From: Phymorhynchus buccinoides
Lineage: Eukaryota > Mollusca > Gastropoda > Neogastropoda > Raphitomidae
Direction: 5' to 3'
DNA length: 64,000 nucleotides
NCBI GenBank assembly: GCA_017654935.2
Contig: CM065710.1
Span: 28,352,285-28,416,284, forward strand
Part shown: positions 43,975 to 55,100 of the stretch, one piece after another
How positions within the stretch are numbered: the stretch's first letter is position 1
How the letters are laid out: every line of letters begins with the position of its first letter
The notes under the pieces: generated by a model
What the model was told of the DNA's origin: nothing
Databases searched by the model: none
What the model saw: only the letters and a program-made list of their open reading frames with translations
Made by a program: the position numbers and the translations under genes

Positions 43975-44659
43975 GTGGGTGGATGCCTCGTGCCCTCCAT
44001 ACAGGGAGCTGGATGTCCTCCCCTCCACGGTCTCTCCCCGTGGGATAATTGGATGCTAAAATTGTCCAATCTAGAAAGACAGACGACTTATATACATTGT
44101 ATAATTAAAATATGGGTCCACCAATATCCAAATCAAATTTTTAAAAATGAAATGGGGCAGTAGGTGGAATGCCTACTGTCATTTGTCTAAAATCCCCCCC
44201 CCCCCCCCCCCATCCGTCACAGAAAAATCGCATGAAAAAAAAAGGTGGTGCGCCTCTGCGGCGGGGACGTGCTCTCCAGTGGGGCACCCCAGATTTCACA
44301 AGAAATGCTCTGTGACTATATTTTCATCATATTTATAAGGACAATCTTTGTTATGTCTCTTAATACTCCAAAAGTGCTTTGAAATGAGTAGTTATGCATT
44401 TTCCTTCAGGAAGGCTAAACTTTGACCTGTGATTTCTCAAATAGGCGACGTCGCCGCTACCAACTTTAGATGCTCATAACTCCTAAAACGGAAAACGTTA
44501 CAAGAATAATTCTTACATCATTCGAAAGAGATTTCGCCCGAAGGGTTTAACTTATCATTTTCTCAACGGTCATTTTCGACACTTAGTGGGTCCCAAAAGT
44601 GTGCTTGGTCCGTATTAGATGTTCCACTATCGTTATCTTTATTTGTCAATTATACTGAC
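43975..44659. other. ACO1 intron with a degenerate GTGACCCAGC-type element
   Basis: The stretch from about 44315 to 44610 matches the interior of the 23451-23881 element (tttataaggacaatctttgt, tactccaaaagtgctttgaa), but its ends are eroded. A C homopolymer is at about 44195-44210. Confidence 0.55.
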
Positions 44660-44801
44660 CCCAGTTTCTGCAATACTCGGTGACCCCGCTGCCCTGAGGT
44701 AAACGGTCACCACCCACTGCTTGCCCGTGGACGACTGTTCTTGATGTTACGGCTTGACGCTTAGCGGGGCCCCGCCTCCACCCCCTTTCTTTGCCAGAAG
44801 C
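44660..44801 (-). CDS. ACO1: ACO1/IRP1 exon (GLLAKKAVEAGLSVKPYIK)
   Basis: The exon follows a gtcgtag acceptor and ends CTGGG before a gtcagt donor. It encodes LLAKKAVEAGLSVKPYIK, then S.S.GSGVVT.YL..SGVTEYLQKLG with several indels. IRP1 has GLLAKKAVDAGLNVMPYIKT and SLSPGSGVVTYYLQ here. The first ~50 bases and the acceptor are the unit of the array at 44746-45165. Confidence 0.9.
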
Positions 44802-45165
44802 CTACGACAAAGGGAGATAAACCATAAGGATGACGGCTTGACGCTTACCCGCCTCCACCGCTTTCTTTGCAGGAGACCTACGACAAAGGGAGATAAACCA
44901 TCACAGGATGTACGGCTTGACTCTTATGGCCCCTCCTCCACCGCTTTCTTTGTCCAGTAGACCTCACGACAAAGGGAGATAAACACATCAAGGATGTTTA
45001 CGGCTTGACGCTTAGCCCGCCTTCCACCAACCGCTTTCTTTGCCAGGAGACCCTACGAAAAGAGATAAACACCTCACAGGATGTACGGCTTGACGCTTAG
45101 CCCCGCCTCCACCGCTTCTTGCCAGTAGACCTACGGCAAGGGCAAGATATAACCATTGCGTCTAA
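44746..45165. repeat. Exon-edge array: ~5 copies of an ACO1 acceptor plus 50 coding bases
   Basis: Units of about 75-88 bp start near 44746, 44832, 44909, 44995 and 45083. Each reads tacggcttgacgctta, ccgcctccaccgctttcttt, gccaggagacctacgac, aaagggagataaac. On the minus strand each encodes GLLAKKAVEAGLSVKPY directly after a cgtag 3' splice site. The first unit is the real exon. Short relics (acaacaaagggaga) continue to about 45245. Confidence 0.92.
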
Positions 45166-45479
45166 CAACAAGGGAGACAAACACATTACACAACAACAAA
45201 GGGAGACAGACCACATGCACTTCCTACAACAAGGGAGATAACAAGCAAGAAAATTAATTTAAAAAATTAAAAAAAGAAGAGATTTGCCAGCCAAATCCTC
45301 CCCACCAGATTTTCAGCTACTTTTCATCCTAAATTTTTACTTTCTAAAACCACATCCACATCTGCCGACATTTTGTTCAGCTGGGGGTACTCCCTTTTCA
45401 CTGATCGTGACTGTCCTCAAACACACACATTGGCGGGCGGCACGTTCAGCCATTTTTTTTTTTTTACTTCCGAACCGTT

Positions 45480-46330
45480 TAGAATAACATTCGCAATCGA
45501 TGACGGAGGGGTTGAGGGGTTTTGAACAGAAAACAATAACCCTAAAAAAAATAAAAGAACAAACTATAAATCCCATTTAATATAAAACTATAAATGTTAG
45601 TAAAATGATGGCCCCGTTACAAAAACAACCATGAATCCCTTACAGGCCCCCCAAATTTCATAAGCAACCTCTTTCTATGCATATCTGTTCCCAGCGTGAC
45701 AGAAGGTTGGAAGTATTTGTACAGAAACAATAGCCGTTAATCAAAAACGAGCCGTTTTCAAAACAAACTTGTTATGCCCCTTGCATTTCCCCTTAGCTCT
45801 TCCATCTTGCAAGTCCCCCTCCCTTCATTTTGCAACTTTCTTCCCAGCATGACAAGGGATTGGAGGCATTGGTACACAAACAACAGCCCATTTTTTTTAA
45901 CACCACACGAAGCAAAGAAACAAACTGTTAATCCGCTACAGGGCCCCTTAGCCATTCCAATCCCTTGCAGGCCCCGCCTCCCTTTAATTTGTCATACCAG
46001 CTCCGCACATGACGGAGGGTTAGATGCAATTTGTAAACTTTTTTTTTTAAACCACCTAACAATCCCCACCCCGGCCTCCACAGCACCCCTACTTCCATAA
46101 GCACCCTTGGCAGGGCCCCCTCCTTTCATTTGCATATTAGCTCCCACATGACGAGGGGGTTAGAGCTATGTAAAACAAAAACGGACAAACCCCCCACCAA
46201 ACTCCCCACACAGCCCCCGCCCCCCTATTCCACAAGCTAAACCCTATTGCAGGTCCCCTCCCTTCCCCCTCATTTTCATACCTGCTCCCCGCATGACGGG
46301 GGGTTGAGGTGTTGGTGCAGAGGTGATGCG
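45480..46330. repeat. Exon-edge array: ~6 diverged copies of the Fe-S cysteine exon end
   Basis: The block gcatgacggagggttgag with its flanks recurs near 45499, 45697, 45847, 46008, 46147 and 46293 (the last is the real exon), so spacing is 140-200 bp. On the minus strand the copies near 45697 and 45847 still spell C-T-N-T/A-S-N-P...V.LG, and the one near 46008 keeps a perfect gtatga donor. Each unit is about 45 exon bases plus 95-150 intron bases. Confidence 0.85.
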
Positions 46331-46436
46331 CCGGCAATCACCACGGAGCCGTGCTCCGCAGACGTGAACTCCTGACCCTCGACACCAGGGGCCCGTGGTC
46401 GAACCGCATTGTCCTGCGGTGCCGGTACCCCTGGAG
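46282..46436 (-). CDS. ACO1: ACO1/IRP1 exon with first Fe-S cysteine (SCTNTS)
   Basis: It encodes VEGQEFT...HGSVVIA, then, after frame shifts, [9 protein letters not shown].VM.GAG, ending GCAG before a gtatga donor. The acceptor is probably tctatag at 46437-46438. [21 protein letters not shown] is the IRP1 consensus; the cysteine is the third cluster ligand (Cys437 in human). At least three single-base shifts are present. The 3' edge is the source of the array downstream. Confidence 0.88.
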
Positions 46437-46990
46437 CTATAGAGAGATAACACAACTCCATGTTTCTTCTTCTTCTGCGATCACTGAGCAGTTTCCTCCA
46501 GTAGTTTTTTTCCTCAGCTCCTTTCAGTTCATGCTTTTGTTAACACTCATCACCACATAAACCAATCCTGTAAACCATAATGTTTATCTCTGCACCATTT
46601 CGTAACTTTTTATATCTTTTGGAAAACATTTAAAACTATTATCCTACTGTATACTCATCGAAAGCAGCCTGCATACTCGCGTGTCTGTGTAGTGTCCTGT
46701 ATTACGTATTTTATTATTTTTGCCTTTTCCCTTTGCTTTCTGTCATCCTACCGTCTTTCCGACTTACTGCCCCATTCTCCTGCCTTTTGTTCAAAAATCT
46801 CCCAATAATTTTTTCTCCTTTGAGCTCTCCGAAATCGAATGTGTGCGGCTGTACGCAGCGGGGGACCAGTGAAAACTGAAACCGGACACATTCGTACCTT
46901 AACCCATTATGGCCATGGAACGCAGAAGAAGAAAGAAGAAACCTTTTGTGGTGCATGCAATGCGACATTGGGGGTGAAAGGGTTTAATAA
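46437..46990. other. ACO1 intron with SINE and MITE fragments
   Basis: A family-A tail piece is at about 46463-46505 and a middle piece at 46720-46800. A CCCTTTCACCCCCAATG MITE end (inverted, tgggggtgaaagggttta) is at about 46967-46987, almost touching the exon. Confidence 0.55.
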
Positions 46991-46994
46991 TCAT

Positions 46995-47129
46995 GCCGCA
47001 ACCTTTCGTCCGACCGTTGTTGGGATGCCTGGTGAATCGGCCTTCATGTCGTCGACCGGGCACCTTGTCGTGGGGCTCTTGGGTCCCCGAGCAGCAAGGC
47101 ACCACCGTGGACAGGTCCAGTTCCACCAG
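46995..47129 (-). CDS. ACO1: ACO1/IRP1 exon (VELDLSTVVPCCSG)
   Basis: After a ttcttag acceptor the minus strand encodes LVELDLSTVVPCCSGTQEPH, then DKVP and, with shifts, V-D-D-M-K-A-D-F-T-R. IRP1 has VVELDLKTVVPCCSGPKRPQ followed by DKVAVSDMKKDF. The 3' border is uncertain (46990-47010). This is the most upstream ACO1 exon in the window; about a third of the protein (N-terminal) lies upstream and is not seen. Confidence 0.88.
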
Positions 47130-48502
47130 CTAAGAAATCAAAACCACAGAAACGTGGATTGAACTTGTTTCAGTGCTTTCCAATCACCAGAATATAATAA
47201 CTTTAGGTTGGTAGTTTTCGCAGAATCTAGTTCCACCACCTCTAAAACACACAGAACAAGGTGGGGTTGACATGCTTCAGGGTGCTTTCCATCCCAGAAT
47301 AATAACTTTAGGTTGGGTAGTTTCACAGAATCTAGTTAAGATAGCTTCTAGTTCCACCACCTAGAAAACACACAGACACGGTGGGTTGACATTGCTTCAG
47401 TGCTTTCAATCACTCAAATTAATAAATTTAGGTTGGTATTTTCACAGATCTAGTTCCACCACCTGGAAAACACACAGAAACCAGTGGGGGTTGACATTGC
47501 TTCAGTGCTTTCCATCACCAAATCTCACTTTAGATTGGTGTTTTCACCAGAATCTAGTTCCACCACCTTGAAAACACACAGAAACAGGTGCGGTTGACAA
47601 TTGCTTCATTGCTTTCCAATCCACCAGAATATAACACTTTAGTTTGGGTAGTTTCACAGAATCTAGTTTCCCCACCTGGAAGACACACAGAAACCAGGTG
47701 TGGTTGACATTGCTTCGTTCAGGTGGGCTTTCCAATCGCCGCAGAATATATAACTTTTATGTTGGGTAGTTTCCATATCTAGTTCCCCACTGGAACGCAC
47801 TAAACCAGGTGGGGTTGACATTGTTCAGTCTTCCATCCCAGAATATAACAACTTTTAGTTTGGGTAGTTTCAAGAATACTTAGTTCCACCCACCTGGAAA
47901 CACACAGAACCGGTGGGGTTGACTTGCTTCAGTGCTTTCCAATCACCAGAATATAACACCTTAAGTTGGGTAGTTTCCAGATACTATTTCCCTACCACCT
48001 AGAAAACCACAGAAACCAGGTGGGGTTGACATGCTTCAGTGCTTTAAATCACCAGAATATAATAGACTTTAGGTTGGGTATTTCCGAATCCTAGTTCCAC
48101 CCCTGGAACACACAAGAACCAGGTGGGGTTTGACATTGCTTCAGTGCTTTCCAATCACACCAGAATATACAACTTTAGTTTGTGTAGTTTCGCATAATCT
48201 ATTTCCACCACCTAGAAACACACATAAGGGAAACCAGGTGGGGTGACATTGCTCGTGCTTTTCCAATCACACCAAATATACAACTTTAGTTTGGTAAGTT
48301 TCACAGAATCTAGTAACAGACAGGTCTAGTTCCCCCACCTAGTAAAAACACACAGAAACCAGTGGGGTTTACATTCTTCAGTGCTTTCCGCAATCACCAG
48401 ATATTAACTTTAGTTTGTAGTTCACAGAATCTAGTTCCGCCACCTAGAAACACCCAGAAACCAGGTGGGGTTGACATTGCTTCAGTGCCTTTCCAATCAC
48501 CA
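47110..48502. repeat. ~105-bp minisatellite carrying an ACO1-like splice acceptor, running into the gap
   Basis: About 13 units contain tctagttccaccacctaga, aaacacacagaaaccagg, tggggttgacattgcttcag and tgctttccaatcaccagaat. On the minus strand each unit has a pyrimidine-rich tract, ctag, then GTGGTGGAACTAGA, nearly the start of the exon at 47129. It continues up to the first N, so the true length is unknown. Confidence 0.9.
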
Positions 48503-49002
48503 NNNNNNNNNNNNNNNNNNNNNNNNNNNNNNNNNNNNNNNNNNNNNNNNNNNNNNNNNNNNNNNNNNNNNNNNNNNNNNNNNNNNNNNNNNNNNNNNNN
48601 NNNNNNNNNNNNNNNNNNNNNNNNNNNNNNNNNNNNNNNNNNNNNNNNNNNNNNNNNNNNNNNNNNNNNNNNNNNNNNNNNNNNNNNNNNNNNNNNNNNN
48701 NNNNNNNNNNNNNNNNNNNNNNNNNNNNNNNNNNNNNNNNNNNNNNNNNNNNNNNNNNNNNNNNNNNNNNNNNNNNNNNNNNNNNNNNNNNNNNNNNNNN
48801 NNNNNNNNNNNNNNNNNNNNNNNNNNNNNNNNNNNNNNNNNNNNNNNNNNNNNNNNNNNNNNNNNNNNNNNNNNNNNNNNNNNNNNNNNNNNNNNNNNNN
48901 NNNNNNNNNNNNNNNNNNNNNNNNNNNNNNNNNNNNNNNNNNNNNNNNNNNNNNNNNNNNNNNNNNNNNNNNNNNNNNNNNNNNNNNNNNNNNNNNNNNN
49001 NN
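48503..49002. other. Assembly gap, 500 N
   Basis: Exactly 500 undetermined bases separate the 105-bp array from unrelated sequence. A round number suggests a gap of unknown true size. Confidence 0.99.
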
Positions 49003-49679
49003 GCCGAGATTGGCTCTATCAGTTGCTTTTCTGTCATGATTTCCCTAATGTTTTTTCTTTAATTATCTCTGGCAGTCAAGTGGTTAGAACGCAAAGCATA
49101 GCACACTCAAAAAAAGTACGTAGGAAACAAGATGAATATAAAACCCTAGCATTACTGGTGTCCAGGATGCACAATCGACCAACCAAGAGTCAAAAGAGAA
49201 ATACATGGCGACCGACAACCTAACACATCCCACCAGGAAGATGTTAAGTAACGATGTGTGCGTGCCAAAAGGAAAAAAACAACGTCGAAAACATGCAGAC
49301 CATTTCAATATTTTGTTCTAATTTATTCCGCTACATTGTTGGGCCTGCATTGTAGTAACAAACACTACTCATTGGATTCGTCTTGTCATTTTGATGGCTT
49401 CCCCCCCCCACCCTTTTCCCACCCCCCCACCCCCTCTTTCCCTACCCCACCTTTTTCTTAGTATATTTTTTTGTTTTTTATCTTCTTTCTTTTTCTTTTT
49501 TTTAAGGTTGGTGGTTAACTTCCCGTTATTTACGTAAAAGGCGCTGGTGGTAGGATGTTTTTTGGTTTTTTTAATGTGGTTTTTTTGGGGGTGGGCTTGT
49601 TTTTAACATGTTATACAGTTTAGCGCACATCATATACACGCCACACCACAAACCTTTTTATGTATTTAAAAACAAAAAT
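49003..49679. other. Single-copy-looking sequence right of the gap
   Basis: No gene is recognised. The sequence has no counterpart left of copy A (before 18671) that I can see, so the similarity of the two copies does not extend this far. Confidence 0.5.
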
Positions 49680-50113
49680 TGGTAAAGGTCAAGAGGTGCC
49701 CACCCCCCACCCCCCCCCCCTCCATTATCTTGGGTAATGAGTATTCTTTACGTTTTTTAGCCTTTCTTACCATACATACAGCTGTAATTTTAGGAATTAA
49801 GTTTTAGCTAATAACCTTTTTTTGGAATACTAACCCTAGCCCTAAACCTAACCCTAACCCGCCCACCCTAATATAAGACGGAGAAACGCAACGAACCACA
49901 AACTGTGACAAATCGCTGTGTAACTGCAGTACATAATGGGGGGTTAGGGTTAGGTTTAGGAGATAGGGTTAGTATTCCAAAAAGGTTAATTAGCTAAAAA
50001 TGTTCGCTAAAATAAAATACAGCTCTACATATGTATGGTAAGAAAGGCACAAAATGGGAAAATAGAATTAACCGAGAAATGTAGGGGGGGGTGGCACATC
50101 TTTACCTTTACCA
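49680..50113. mobile_element. Palindromic MITE with telomere-like arms, at the edge of copy B
   Basis: It has arms ggtaaaggtcaagaggtgcc and ggcacatctttacctttacc, with core and telomere-like motifs as in 2002-2401 and flanks near aaaaatt. Only its last ~60 bp exists in copy A (18671-18730), where the rest is replaced by the 70-bp minisatellite. Confidence 0.82.
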
Positions 50114-51806
50114 AAAAATTTTTATAGACTACAAGGCGCACCTGATTATAAGGCGCAACCCCCAAATATATTTTACACAAATTCAGATTTTGTTATAGTT
50201 TATAACTCGCTCTAAAATAGACAAACACATGGCAGGATACTTGGCAGTGAATGTCTTTGCATTTGGTGGGAGTGGTAGTGGTGTCTTGGGCGAAGGTATT
50301 CGGCCCGTGGTGCTGGAAGGGTTTAAGGGTTTTTTCATAATAAAGATCTGATGCCTGGTTCGATGTGCAAAGCTGAGCCCTATATTTCGGTAAAGGTAAA
50401 GATGTGCCACCCCACCCCCCCTGCATTTCTCGGTTAATTGTATTTTTCCGTTTTTTTGCCTTTCTTACCATACATAACTGATAAGCTGTATTTTAGGAAC
50501 ATTTTTAGCTAATAACCTTTTTGGAATACTAACCCTAGCCCTAAAACCTAACCCTACCCCCCACTATGTACTAACTGGGCAGTACACCGCGATTTGTCAC
50601 AGTTGTGGTTCATTGCGTTTTTCCGTCTTATAGGGTGGGGGGGTTAGGGATAGGGTTAGCGGGATAGGGTTAGTATCTTCCCAAAAAGGTTATTACCTAA
50701 AATGTTTCCTAAACATACAACGCTTTATGTATGGCAAAGAAAGGCAAAAATGGAAAAATACAATTGAGAAATGTAGGGGAGGGTGGCATATCTTGACCTT
50801 TACCCCACTTTCAAACTGGAAATACTGAAAGTAGGTGTAAAATATAAAACGTAATATTACGAATAAATATGTGCAAATCCTCCGACAGTTCTCTGCATGC
50901 CTGGAACTCCGATGTGCAAAGCTGAACCAACGCTTTCAAACTAGAAATGGGTATAAAATATGAACGTATATTATGAATAAATCCATGCAGGAAGAAGGTT
51001 GGGACTCATGAAATGACACCCCCCCCCCGAAAGAACACTGTAAAACTTTGGATGGCTTTTGTTGTGAAGATTAGAATTTGGATTTTGTTCAAATTAGTGT
51101 TGTTCACCAATTTCGACTACATTTTTTGGAGAGTCCAGATTTGCAAGGGCGAAATTGGTGATTTCAATTTTGTGGTGTTTGTAGGAATGTATAAAATGTC
51201 GCTAAGCTAGTTTGTGATAAAATACGTGTTGTCTTATTAATCATTTAGACTTAGTACTGGTGTTGTTTGTCAGGCATGGTAGTGGGGGCAAAGTGGTTTT
51301 CAAGGAAAATGGCCGGGGGTCCAGGGGGCCGAAGAAAATTCAATAAATGAGTGAAATTTTCACTTTTTTCATGCCATTTCAATGCATTTTTTAATAATTT
51401 TGTTTCAAACTGTTTCGCGGATTTTCCGCGATTCGCGGAGGTCTACCATGCCTGGTTTGTTGATAATTTGAGTGTGTGTGGTTTTAGAGTGACATGATTA
51501 AGTTCATTGAAAAGGCTAAAAAGAATATTCACAGCACAAGTACATCAGTAAATAGGAACATTTGTGGGTTTACTTTGTCAAAGATGTGTACATTTCTGTT
51601 GTTCAATGCGATGTATTTGTTTCGAGATGTGTTGTGTGCGTTTGTGCCAATGTTGATGATGATATTTCTAATTTATAAATAATTTTGAAGCCTTGTCACG
51701 ATTTTGTAAAAAAAAAAAAAAAAAAAATCTTATGCTCTTGGTTTCTATTTTTGGACGAATACTTTTTCACATCCCTGTTATGGAACATATCTTTTTAGCC
51801 ACTTTT

Positions 51807-51842
<36 letters not shown>

Positions 51843-51853
51843 CAGAGAGAGAG

Positions 51854-51915
<62 letters not shown>

Positions 51916-52022
51916 GAGATAGAGAAAGAGGAGAGAGAAAGAGGAGAGAGAAAGAGAGGAGAGAGAAAGGGAGAGAGGGAGAGAGAGAGAAAGAGGAGAG
52001 AGAAAGAGAGAGAGAGAGAGAT

Positions 52023-52069
<47 letters not shown>

Positions 52070-52082
52070 GAGAGAGAAAGAG

Positions 52083-52127
<45 letters not shown>

Positions 52128-55100
52128 GAAGAGAGAGAAAGAGAAGAGAGAAAGAGAAAGAGAAGAGGAGAGAGAGAGAGAGAAAGAGAAGAGAGAAAGA
52201 GAGAGAGAGAGAAAGAGAGAGAAAGAAAGAGAGAGAGAGAGAGTGTATGTGTTAATTTGTTGTTATTTTATTTTAATCTAACGGACCGAAATATCGAATT
52301 GGTGGGTTGGTATGCGTGTTACCTTTTTTTGTCAGTGGGTTGCACGTTATGCAAATGTAACGTTTAATCTCTTTTTTAAAAAATCTTCAACCAGTGTGCC
52401 ACTTTTTGTTTCTATCCAATTTCTCTACATTGTAACATTAAAAAAAAAGAAGTAAATTTTGTTTCCATTATTTTATGGTGGTTGGTTTTCCTTGTTGGGA
52501 TTTTCTCAACTTCAGCTGAATTGATTCACCGTATGCTTTTTGGGGTTGTCTTTAAAAAAAAATTAAAAAAATTGTTCTATTCTGAATTTATTGCCACAAT
52601 CTATACGAACCAAATGATTATTATAATATTATGGCTTTTTGTTGAAATCTATTTTTGAACAGGGGAGAGAAAAAAATGTTTTGTGAAATAAAATGTGTGT
52701 GATTGAAAACAGCGTTGTTTCCTTTGTTTACCTTATTTTTTGGATTATAAGGCGCACCCCCAAACTTTACACAAAATTCAGATTCTGTTACATTATATTT
52801 TCTTACGCTTAGTCACATTATAAGGCGCAGGGGTCTCAGTCTGGGGAAAAAGTATCGCCTTAAGAGTCCAAAAAATATGGTACGTTCTTCTTAAAGGGCA
52901 AGCCACACGTCCACTATAATCGTACGACTGTATGATACGATTCGATCACGTGGTCTCCAAGAGCAAATGTGATTGGCAGCATCGAGACCACGTGATCGAA
53001 TCGTATCGTACAGTCGTGCGATTTTAGTGGACGTGTGGCTGACGCTTAACTGTTCATTGGTTTTAAAGTCATTTTGATGAAATTCTGCTCAACGTCCTCC
53101 GGTCTGGAACAGACACATATGGGACATTATTCGTAGATATAAAGATGGTGGGAACGATCCTTGGAGGCAATGCCCGGAGGCAGTGCAACACCAGGAAAGT
53201 CCCGAATTTTTAACAATACAGATGTGAGCTGTGATACTTATTTTTTTTCTTTCCATTTTGGGGGTCGACTCATTTTAATACTGTTGTGAATAAAGTTTTT
53301 AACACTATTAATTACCTTTATTACCTTGGCCCTTCACTCAAATGGCTTTCATCATTGGTTGACATTGGCCTGTAGTAGGGGCCAACAGTAACATGAGAGC
53401 TGTACGTGGAGGGGGCGGGGTTGTCCAGCTCCCCGTATGGAGGCATGAGGCATCCACCCACTGCCCCGAGACCCAAGTTTAATCTCTCTACTACTCTCTG
53501 TTGTGTGGGTGAAGCGTGCGCAAAGTATTACACATGACAAGGCATTTATGTAGCTTGTGCATGGCTTAAACTGCTTCCTTCTCAGGAAGGAAATCCTTTT
53601 ATTGAAAAATCGGCACAGACGGAATTCCGTTTTTTTTTATATTTTAATTTTCAAAAAAAATAATAAAAACTAGCAAAAACAGCTTTGCTGTAAGCGAAAA
53701 CCCGATTGGCGTTGTATAAGAGCCCCGATTATGCATACAAATTGCTTTACATTGATTAAAAGTGCCTCAGTTGCCCCATTTCCTTTTTTTGAAAATGGTC
53801 AGGTTTAATCCTTGCTTGTGTGTTTCTCATATTCACCTTCATTGAAGTAGGTTTTTAAGTGTTGCGGACCCTTAAAAATTTCATTTCAAACGGACCCTTC
53901 CAACCAGCCGGAATAGCAGCTGCTCCCTCTGCTATCCGGTCGTCATGGTCAGAAACGACAAGACCGGCACAGGCATTTTCTTCTTTGATCGCTCAGTTTC
54001 TTGTCATATATGAGCGCAGATGTGTCATGCTGCCGTTGTGCGCCTTACTAAGAAATTGTTAGGCCCATGCATGTTTCGTCTTTGGCTGGAGAACGTCTTT
54101 GTAACAATTTCTGGTTTTGGGGGGGGGGGAGGGGGGGGGGGGGGAAAGAAGGAGAATGGGACCGTTTAGGCAGAAACAAAGTAGATGACAGTAAGCAAAG
54201 GGAAAAGGCAGAGTCAAAGAGAGCGACTGATTAGAGGAAGTTACAAGCACAGAATTCACCTTCGCTTATAGTCCACAGAGGCGTCTCTGTGAAATTCGGG
54301 TTGCTCCCACCTGGAGAGTGCATTGCCACCAGAGGCACCCATTTAAAAATTATTTGCATTTTTGTTGCAACTGATTAGGAAGGAAAGAGGGGGGAGGGGG
54401 AGGGGGTAATTTTTGACCAAATGACAACTTTTTTCGTTGCCACTGGTTTTAACGTGTGCTAAGTGCATGGGCACATGGGACCTCTGTTTATCGTCTCATC
54501 CGAAAGACTCCACGTTCAGACCAAAAGGCCTAGTGCAGAGTGAGAGGAAAAAATCCCCTGTACCCAGGTTCGAACTCGGGTTTATCATGCACGGGGCGAA
54601 CGCGTTGCCTCTGTGCCACTCTACACCACGAAATTGGTAATTTATCCGAAGAAACAAAAAAGTAGTCTTTACAGGTAAACCAACCAATAGTTTCCTCGAC
54701 TATTGGAAAGTCACAACAAAAATACCCTCCCTTTACCAACGCACGCGCTCTCTCTTGAATAAACACATGGACAAATCTGCATCGATAATTTTTACTTGAT
54801 CACAATTCCCTACAAAAAAAAGAAATTCATCATATATTCACCTACTACAACATTTGGACACTTATTACAAACAAACAGCATGTCTGATTACACACACCCA
54901 CACATATCTGTGACCCAGCACCACGAAAGGGACATTAAGTCGCTGGGCTAGTTTCTCACAACAGGCTTGCAAAGTCAAAAATCTTATTTTATTTTTTTTA
55001 ATCAATTTTGAGTTATGGGTATTTTCATGTTCTCTAACATCTCATCTTTCATATCTATAAAGGACAATCCTTGTTATGGTCTCTAAATACTCCAAAAAGT

